Below are positions 56,451-64,000 of a DNA stretch of 64,000 bases, in pieces. Source of the DNA: Dichetophora obliterata (Eukaryota > Arthropoda > Insecta > Diptera > Sciomyzidae); contig OY986438.1 in assembly GCA_963920525.1 (NCBI GenBank), positions 98,009,349 through 98,073,348 of the forward strand, written 5' to 3'. Position 1 is the first letter of the stretch. Every line of letters starts with the position of its first letter. The position numbers were made by a program, and so were the translations under genes. The notes beneath the pieces were generated by a model. The model had not been told where the DNA came from. It was given only the letters and a program-made list of their open reading frames with translations, and did not search any database.

Positions 56451-57729
56451 AGCTTATGGCGTTTTCTTTTCTCGAAAAAATCTGGGTTTTTTTGCCCTCT
56501 TCGAGAATTCAGCATTTTTTTCCGTTCTTTTCTCGAAAAAATTCTGACCTCTAAAATTGAATCGTGTTCTTTTCTCGAAAATGTTGACCTCAGAACTAGA
56601 AAACATGCAGAATTTTTAGTCTCAAGATCGACGGTTTTAAAATTCTGCCCTTAAATGGTACCAACTGAATGAACAAAAAAGTGACGTGTTAGGATAACAT
56701 TAAACATTATCATACGGCGTTTTCGTTTCTCGGAAAAATTCTTAATTTTTTCTGCATTTTTTGAGAATTTTGCACTTTTTGTGTTCTTCTCTCAAAAAAA
56801 TGTTCACCTCTAAAAATAAATCGTGTTCTTTTCTCGAAAATTTTGACCTGAAAAGTATAAAAAATGCAGAATTTTTGCACTCTCAAGATCAACGGTTTCA
56901 GAGTTCTGCTCTTAACTGAAGAAACAAAAAAGTGACATGTTAAGAAAATATTGAACGTTGTATTGACATTTTATTAAAGAGTGAGCTTCTTTACAAAAAT
57001 TTTTTATAAGTAAACATAAAATGGCTGATATTAACGAAATAGCCACATCAGTGGTCTGTTTTATCAAAAATGAATTGCTGGATTGCTATTTCACGGCAGA
57101 TCTCTGCAACTTATTTGATGTTTCTCGATATAGCAAGGCAGCCAACACAACATTGAAAAAGAAATTGCATATTTCAACTTTTACATTTTTTTAATTTTTT
57201 TTTACTTGTTGCATTTGCAACAGGTCAACATTTTAGGAGTTCTGGTGAAAATTTAAAAAATTCTGCGCTCTCAGAGGGCAGAATTTTTTGGCAAGATAAG
57301 AAAACGCCAATATATATTTCATTAAAGTTTAAGCTTTTTCACGGATGACAAAATAAATATTATAAAAATTGTCATGTGGAAAATATAAACGCAACAGTTG
57401 AGTCTGCAATTAATGCTATTTTAAAAAAATTGCTTGAACGTCTTCGTCCTCATCGAATAATAAAGATCTAATGATTTTCCATTACCGAAAACAATATAAT
57501 GAAAGAAGGAATATATTATTGTTCGCATTTGTTGTTTTGCAATTTAATTTATTTCTCAAAAGTAAACAAAAGTAGCCAACAGAACATCATTGAAAAAAAA
57601 TTATGAATTTTTCTGATCTTTTCTCGACTAATAACAGGTCAACATTTTTTGAGTTCAGGGTATAATTTAAAAAATTATGCGCTTTCAGAGGGCAGCATTT
57701 TTTACCGAGAAAAGAAAACGCCATAAGCT
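56451..57729. mobile_element. ~1.28-kb foldback element between Txl and Trappc3
   Basis: AGCTTATGGCGTTTTCTTTTCTCG at the left is exactly complemented by CGAGAAAAGAAAACGCCATAAGCT at the right. A second left-type end (CGGCGTTTTCGTTTCTCG, about 56714) and a second right-type end (AAGAAAACGCCA, about 57298) lie inside, so two copies may be nested. A short frame from 57021 (MADINEIATSVV...) resembles nothing I know. It occupies the spacer between the divergent Txl and Trappc3 genes. Confidence 0.75.
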
Positions 57730-57920
57730 TAGAGTCGACTTTTATTTCGACTATGATAATGGGCCTTAAACTTGTATAGAGAACTCTGCTAATTTCAATA
57801 TGGATATCACTGAATCTCAAAAATCTTAAGATTTCGATCAGATAGAAATATAGTATACACAAATTAACTGTAGTTCACAATTTTTTCCCTTTTGTACTAA
57901 AATTTACTGAATCACAATAA

Positions 57921-58329
57921 AGGTATCTACCCACATGCTCACTATGCGACGACGAAACGGCAACGACTGTTGACACCGACGAAAAAGCCGGTGGTGATCG
58001 TTGCAAAGAATTCTGAACGGCTTGTCTTCGCTTTGTTTACAAAAATTACAATGGATTCCAACAGTTTATTGTGCAAAGTAAAAAATTCGGCATCGATAGA
58101 TCGTTGTTAAAGCATATTAATCCAATTAAAATGATTTTATTAGTTTTCTACATCTTCTTCATCTAATAGCAAAGCTATTAAAGCTAATTGTGTATTAGAA
58201 AATTCTGCGCTTATTTTGTTAAATTAAAATTTTTGTTGCCGTTTCGTTAAATGTGCATTGAACATTACGTTGCCTTTTCGAAGCCATTTTACAGTCGTTT
58301 CGTTACGTGCCGTAAGTGGTCAGAGACCT
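57921..58329. mobile_element. Probable ~410-bp MITE near the Trappc3 start
   Basis: AGGTATCTACCCAC at 57921 and the complement of GTGG(T)CAGAGACCT near 58317-58329 form imperfect ends. Farther in, GACGAAACG...CGACTGT at the left matches ACAGTCG(TT)TCG at the right. The ends diverge more than in the other elements, so it may be older or a chance likeness. It lies about 220 bp before the first Trappc3 codon. Confidence 0.45.
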
Positions 58330-58551
58330 CATACAAAATCAACTTTTGTCTCTTTCACAAGTTTGACAACTTTAGCAAACGACGTCGCGTTAGCCTTGGT
58401 TTCTTACACCATGCAATAAATGAAATAAAAATGAGCATGCAACAACAATGTGAACATACCCCAAAAATAATATACATTTTGACATTCCCAATATAAATAT
58501 TTTTAATAGAGAACAATTTTTTATTTGGATTTGGATTCATTTAATAAAATA

Positions 58552-60586
58552 ATGGCTCGTCAAGCATCCAGACTCGATGCCAAAAAAGTGGTAAGTTTTT
58601 ACCAACTGTAGCTTAATAATAGCGTAGTGATTATAAGTGCAAATAAGTTTGCTCATCGGCCTCCTTCGATTTTTAGTAAAACCAAAAATTGTACAGATTT
58701 CGTCAAACGCTTCTACATACAAAAAGCAACCAACTAGCTATAACTTAAAAGTTACAATAAAGTTCTATGGAGAGTACAAGCTCCAGTAACAACCAGGAGT
58801 CGATCGGAGAGCTGCAGGGAAATCCAGCAAACACAAATGCTCATCCCAGTAATCATTCTAATCAAATTCAAGTGATACCTGTAATGTCGAACACTGGTGC
58901 TCAAATAATTATTGGTCAAACGCAAGCTTCGCAACAACAACATGCTGTTAATCCTGGTCAGACACATCAGCAGCCTCAACACATTATTCCACTCCAGACT
59001 AATCAAATAATGATTCCACAGCAACAGCAATCAGCACAAGCAATGCAATTGGTACAATTACCAGATGGTCAAACATTTTTATATCAACCGACAATCGCAG
59101 TTGATGCTTCGACTGGCAATGTACAGCCCGCGCAAGCACAGATAATTAACATCAATGGGCAACTTATGCAAATATCAACTCAACCTACTGCAGGTATTGC
59201 TAATGCTGCAACGCCACAAATAATAATGCTGCCCCAAGCTCAAACCAATCCAGTACCCAATAGTAATATCGCTAGAAACATGCAACAAAATAATATCAAT
59301 ACTCAGACTAATCCAACAATTATAAATAATGGCGTTAGCACTGATTCAACGAATTCAACGGAAAATTCAGGTACTGCACCCACCACTAGTATTGATGATG
59401 AAGGCATTAAAGTAGAGCCTGAAGAGGAGCCACTCTATGTTAACGCAAAACAGTATAAAAGAATATTGATCCGACGACAAGCACGTGCTAAGCTGGAATC
59501 CCGTATACCTAAGGAGCGAAGCAAGTATTTGCACGAGTCCAGACACCGACACGCTATGAATCGAGTACGTGGTGAAGGTGGCCGCTTCCATTCAGTGCAA
59601 GAGAAGAACGACCAGCAGGCAGAAAGAATTGGTGGACAACATCAAATGCTTCATAGTTCACGTTCCAGCTCAAGTCGTTTAACAATACAGCCTAAACTCA
59701 TAGCACCACATCACACGCCAAGTGTGACAATCACTGCGATAAAGTAGCTTAATATCAGGAACATTAACATATGAGTTATTTGAAATCCCACAAAAATTTT
59801 TACTTTTATTTATTGAATCTTACAGCAGCAGTTTTAAAACTGCTTTAGATTTTAATTGTATACTCTGAAATAAGCAGAAATAATAAACTATAAAAATAAA
59901 TACTGGATTTAAATAAAGATTTTATCATAACAAAATTTTGTATATCTGTTTAATTATTCGTGCAATATACTTTACTTTGGCTATGAAACACTTCTTCAAT
60001 TAAATATCTTTTTACTCCACAGAACTCAGAATTTTTGACCCTCACATATGGGGCTCTGGTCACGCAAATGTTACGTGATTTTGAAAATGTAGACGATGTA
60101 AATAAACAACTTGACCGAATGGGTTATAATATGGGAATGCGTTTGATTGAAGATTTTTTGGCTCGGTTTTCTGTGCCCCGATGCTTTGAAATGCGCGACA
60201 CAGCGGATCGCATACAGCAAGCTTTTCGTACATACCTTAATGTTGCACCCAATATTTCTAATTGGTCAGCAGCATCGGATGAGTTTTCATTAATTTTTGA
60301 AACCAATCCATTGACGGAATTTGTTGAACTGCCACAGGATTTGACAAATCTACGATACTGTTCAATACTTAGTGGGTGTGTGCGTGGTGCACTCGAGATG
60401 GTTCAGTTAGAGGTGCAGTGTTGGTTCGTTCAGGTAATTGAAAGACGATTGATTTTATCAATGAAATTGAAATTAATTTTGTTCTTTCGCATTTTTAAGG
60501 ATCAACTAAAAGGAGACAATGTTACGGAAATGCGTATTAAATTTATTCGTCGCTTAGAGGATGCGATTCCAGCTGGTGAAGATTAA
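58552..60586 (+). CDS. TRAPP complex subunit 3 (Bet3/TRAPPC3)
   Basis: Exon 1 (58552-58590) encodes [13 protein letters not shown] before GTAAGT; exon 2 (60023-60433) begins [13 protein letters not shown]; exon 3 (60500-60586) ends PAGED. All junctions are phase 0, total 178 aa (human 180). It is a small alpha/beta subunit present in the TRAPP tethering complexes that activate Rab1/Ypt1 at the early Golgi. Cys67 in VPRC matches the acylated Cys of the family. EMVQLEV and FIRRLED are family blocks. Intron 1 (1432 bp) contains the whole Nf-YA coding frame on the same strand. Intron 2 is only 66 bp and contains no stop in frame, so a retained intron would add 22 residues. Poly(A) signals occur soon after the stop (AATAAA near 60703). 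Confidence 0.93.
58767..59747 (+). CDS. Nuclear transcription factor Y subunit alpha (NF-YA)
   Basis: A single-exon frame of 326 aa. Residues 1-215 are Gln/Asn/Thr-rich, with the long QQQ and HQQPQ stretches of an activation domain. Residues 222-279 form the CBFB/NFYA core: [20 protein letters not shown] is the helix that contacts NF-YB/NF-YC, and [20 protein letters not shown] is the CCAAT-contacting part. The linker between the two is two residues shorter than in vertebrates, as I recall them. NF-YA supplies sequence specificity to the trimer that opens CCAAT promoters. The ATG at 58767 is the first in frame after stops; no coding upstream exon is needed. Two AATAAA-like signals follow (59880-59905). 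It is nested in Trappc3 intron 1. Confidence 0.95.
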   Translation: MESTSSSNNQESIGELQGNPANTNAHPSNHSNQIQVIPVMSNTGAQIIIGQTQASQQQHAVNPGQTHQQPQHIIPLQTNQIMIPQQQQSAQAMQLVQLPDGQTFLYQPTIAVDASTGNVQPAQAQIININGQLMQISTQPTAGIANAATPQIIMLPQAQTNPVPNSNIARNMQQNNINTQTNPTIINNGVSTDSTNSTENSGTAPTTSIDDEGIKVEPEEEPLYVNAKQYKRILIRRQARAKLESRIPKERSKYLHESRHRHAMNRVRGEGGRFHSVQEKNDQQAERIGGQHQMLHSSRSSSSRLTIQPKLIAPHHTPSVTITAIK

Positions 60587-63550
60587 GTAGCGCTCGTAAC
60601 AGCGCACTTAATAGAGTTGCATTCCTTTTACAACATAAAACCAATATACATAAAATACATGCATAAAATAGTGTAGGCAAAATCGTTCGCTATTATTTAA
60701 AAATAAAACTACAGTATGCACAACGATATGTAATAAGAGCATATTTAATTAACATGTACTAATTTCATCGCACATTATAACAATTATCAAAAATATAAGG
60801 ACGGACATATAAAAACGTTTTTAAAAAGACAGCATAATTTACAAAGTTTAAGGCACATTTATTAACTTGTATAAATATTGCGTGTACAATTTATTTTTGT
60901 TTGGGATTATTTTGACTAAAAGCTTTAGCAGTAATTTTCATTTAAATTTATTTTTTAAAACATAATTTTTTACTTTTATGGTTATAGGTTTTCACTGGTA
61001 GTACTTTAACCAGCACAATAAGGGACATTTTTAAGGGACAATAAGGGATATAGGCAGTTAAATTTTAAATTGAATTTAGATTCTCAGAAATGTAAAACCT
61101 TTTTGAATCATTGTGTACGCATGAGAATATCGTTATATGAAATAAAATAAAAACCGTAAGTTACATTTAAAAAATTTTACAGGAGAAGCAAAAAACCTTC
61201 CAAATTGTATGCACTTGCACTTAGGGCTTTTAGATTTTGGTCAATAAAAACTTCGTTTATAGTTGTAGGAGTGTAGAATTTTGAAGGAACATGTATTTTA
61301 ATACGGTCCATTATAATCAATCAAAAAGTTGTTTTTAATGACGATATGTAAAAATGTTGTTAAAGTTAACCGACCATAAGGCCTAACATAAACACTTTTT
61401 GCCTTCTTCAAACTTACTTGATCTAAATAGCTTACAGTTAAAATCACAATTAACTATAAAAAACACGTTGTGTTCTTTTAATTCTTCCTTTTTTGTTGTT
61501 GTATTTTGTTGTGCAAAATGCTTTTGATTTTCTATAAGAAACGGATCTTTTAAAGCAAGAGTAATTTCAAGAATATGAAAGATTTATAGAGACGTCATGG
61601 CGGCGACATCTTAGTCGGTGTCGCTTAAAGATTTTATGAACAGTTCGGATCCTTCTCTGAAAAAAGGTACAATTGTGGTTTCTGTTAACATGTTTTTGGG
61701 GGATGTTTCAAAGAGTTTGAACTGTCGTCTGATGGTAAAATTCGTCTCTTGATATACAGGAAAATACAAATATGCACGTGGCAAAATTCTTCTTTACGCC
61801 AATGTTGGAGCGGAAGATTTGCCTTGTGCTTCAAACAGTGACTAAAGGTTGTTTTGAATACCGTTGTTTATTCATCATCCCATTTAAGTGAGGCCGTACC
61901 TGAGCTGAATAGAAAAGTTTAGAAAGAACTGTTGGGAAAAATTAAGAAGTTAAAAGGTTTCAAGTCCATCCGTTGGATGAAGCAGCTGGAGTTATTGTAC
62001 CATGATAATTTTTAATACGTATATATAATTCGTTGGGTTTGCTATTGGAGTAAGATCCCCAAATATTTTTAAAAATTTTATATAAAGTTTGTTTTAGCAA
62101 TGAATTTTTAACAATAAATAATTAATAAATGAACCACAAGCGAAGGTTTTGCGAAAAGTGAGAGTTTGGGAACGTTTTTGGGTTGATATTTTTCCTTTAT
62201 AGAGTTCGCAATTCCATTATTTTACGAAAGCCCGCGTTACTTGAGGCAATATTTAAAAAAGGAACACTCTTCTTCTGCTAGAATTTCATTTGCAAATGTT
62301 GGGAAATAATCATTACTTTACCTTACTTTAAAAACTGAGTTAAACAAAAAATTTATATAAAATTTTCATTATCAAATATATATTCAGCAAAACAATTTGT
62401 AACTTCTTATTCTAAAATAAAATCTTTATAAAAAATAAAAAAACGCCAATGATTATTGGATATTAAATAAAAAGAGGACAAACCCCACAAGTGTATTGAA
62501 AAGTACTTGAAAACATCGGTATTTGTTTTAAGTTCCAAATTGAAATTATTTGAATTTTGCAAAATGAAAAACATATTTTCGGAAGAAAAGTGAGAGTGAT
62601 TTTTTCACTCATAATTCTAAAGCTGAGGTTGGTCAAAATAGTTAATAAAATCTGGACACAATTCACGAAATCATCGCAAATTAAAAAAACCTGGAGGAAT
62701 GTGAAAATCAATAAGAGGATTACTTATATTTAATGGTGTGAAATGGTTAAGAAGAGGAAAATGTCTTGAGCGTTTTTTTTTAAGAGAGTGCCTTTTCGAG
62801 TTTAAAATTAATTGAAAACAAGCTCAGAGGTAGAATAAGCAACCAATATTTGGATACTTTATTAAAATTGTTTACAACTGACCTTGACATAAATTTATAT
62901 AATTTATTGGAAGGATCATGGAGGATTTAAATGAAATTTTAATTAATAAGTTTGTTTTTCATTACTAGAGAAGATTAAAATATCTAAATGCATATTGCAA
63001 ATGCTTTTGCATATTTTTACACTTTTTAGCCCTTTTTGCATTTTTACTTCGTAAGTGCTTATATAAGCATATTTAACACATAATAAGAATTTAAAATATA
63101 AAAATATATATTAATTTTTTAAAACTAAACTAAGCCGCTAAAAATTAGCCCTTTTTGAAAAAAAGTAATGGATAAATATAAATAAAAAGTGACCTTAAAA
63201 TCTGAATTATAACTAAATAAAACATATCAATTGCAACTTTATTCATAATCGTGATATATTACATTCGAGTACATCTGCCAATCTTTTTTCCAATCTGCGA
63301 AATATGACAGGAAGGGAACATTATGTAACGATTTGGCCTTTATAAAATCTTACTTTTCGATAATTCATTGCTCACTTACCACTTTAGAAACAAAAGGTTT
63401 GTCGCTTTAGTCTTGCCTCAAATTGGTTAAAGATGTTAAAAGATCTTTGAAAAAGTTAAATGAAAAAGATTCTGAATAAATGCAATTCCGTTTTCAGTCG
63501 TCAAGTAAGGTTTAAGATTTTGACATTTCAACATCAAGAATGTTGAAAAA
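60587..63550. other. 3-kb AT-rich interval without a supported gene
   Basis: No frame longer than about 80 codons and no known domain was seen; the frame at 62463-62711 is Phe/Ile-rich and probably chance. A section near 61590-61960 has a less AT-rich composition and short coding-like runs (VSLKDFMNSSDPSLKKGTIV), broken by many stops. It may be a decayed transposase or gene, but I cannot name it. Confidence 0.4.
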
Positions 63551-63778
63551 ATGTTGCTTAAAAATCAAGATGTTTTTAGTGAATATACGATTAAGCTTAA
63601 GCCCAATGAATTTTCATATTTAAGATATTTCACCACAACATCCTGCGATGTTGAGCGCAGTTTCTTTGTGTATTCATCTTTTTTAACAGAGAAACGTAGA
63701 ATGTTTTCTATGGAAAATTTAAAGCAGCATTTGGCTGTTTATTGTTGCTGTGTAAATGAATCAGAAAGCAACGATTAA
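63551..63778 (+). pseudogene. hAT-transposase C-terminal dimerisation fragment
   Basis: Towards its end the 75-codon frame reads TSCDVERSFFVYSSFLTEKR and MENLKQHLAVY, which is the hAT dimerisation domain (consensus S-x-x-x-ERxFS...L...KR...N...L). Upstream (63400-63550) the frame is broken and no DDE core or zinc finger was recognised. It is a decayed remnant; no terminal repeats were found within the window. Confidence 0.6.
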
Positions 63779-64000
63779 CTATTTGTTTTGTTTCTTTAAT
63801 TGCCCAAGATTAATTTATACGCTCAAGCAAAAATTTTTGTCTTATATATTGCTTTGGATGTTTTTTTGTTCTGCCACAGACCGCCTTACTGCCATATACG
63901 AAAATATCAAGAAATGCCAAATATATTCACCATTTTCAGTATAGCTGCCGAAAGTATCCATATGAGCTGAATTACCAAATTTTAGTCTAATACGATCAAA

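Noticed and set aside
58537..59030. Minus-strand ORFs overlapping Nf-YA
   Set aside because: Shadows of the Gln-rich Nf-YA frame with no recognisable domain.

Overview
This is an insect nuclear window, most likely a higher fly (Diptera, possibly a tephritid fruit fly). It is AT-rich, has split genes with GT/AG introns, and carries four recognisable host genes whose products match fly orthologues closely. Family and species assignments rest on recognised protein motifs, not on a database search. About 80% of the window is transposable-element or inverted-repeat sequence. All host genes lie between 51.6 and 60.6 kb.

Layout. 1-5.99 kb: short dispersed repeats and a Harbinger-like DNA transposon (719-4413) with a zeste-like Myb/SANT remnant, interrupted by a head-to-head array of ~240-bp repeats. 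5.995-18.071 kb: a giant palindrome, two ~5.5-6 kb arms around a 595-bp spacer. Each arm holds two THAP-domain pseudogene pieces, two tRNA-like Pol III units and a small hairpin element. The spacer holds a hammerhead-like core. A solo LTR sits in the left arm only. 18.1-20.3 kb: a cluster of MITE/foldback elements. 20.4-22.35 kb: a Jockey-like LINE relic. 22.49-28.18 kb: a decayed Ty3/gypsy element on the minus strand. 28.8-33.97 kb: a LOA/I-like LINE with ORF1, endonuclease, RT and RNase H, abutting a gypsy integrase tail (33.96-34.46 kb), a tRNA-Lys-like sequence and a 137-bp minisatellite. 36.475-45.143 kb: a complete BEL/Pao element with 549-bp LTRs, a 5-bp target duplication and one uninterrupted 2465-codon gag-pol-env frame, inserted in the minisatellite. 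46.08-47.65 kb: a Helitron-like element. 49.05-50.72 kb: an inverted-repeat element split by a complete mariner-type transposon with an open 361-aa transposase.

Host genes. Ppat-Dpck (51669-54708, +) encodes the bifunctional enzyme for the last two steps of coenzyme A synthesis. Txl/TXNL1 (54871-55998, -) encodes a thioredoxin-PITH protein of the proteasome and converges on it. Trappc3/Bet3 (58552-60586, +) encodes a TRAPP subunit for vesicle tethering. The whole Nf-YA coding region (58767-59747, +), the sequence-specific subunit of the CCAAT-binding NF-Y complex, lies inside Trappc3 intron 1 on the same strand. The genes do not form one pathway; they are a compact housekeeping cluster whose introns and spacers have collected inverted-repeat elements.

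60.6-64 kb has no host gene that I can support, only AT-rich sequence and a hAT transposase C-terminal remnant (63551-63778).
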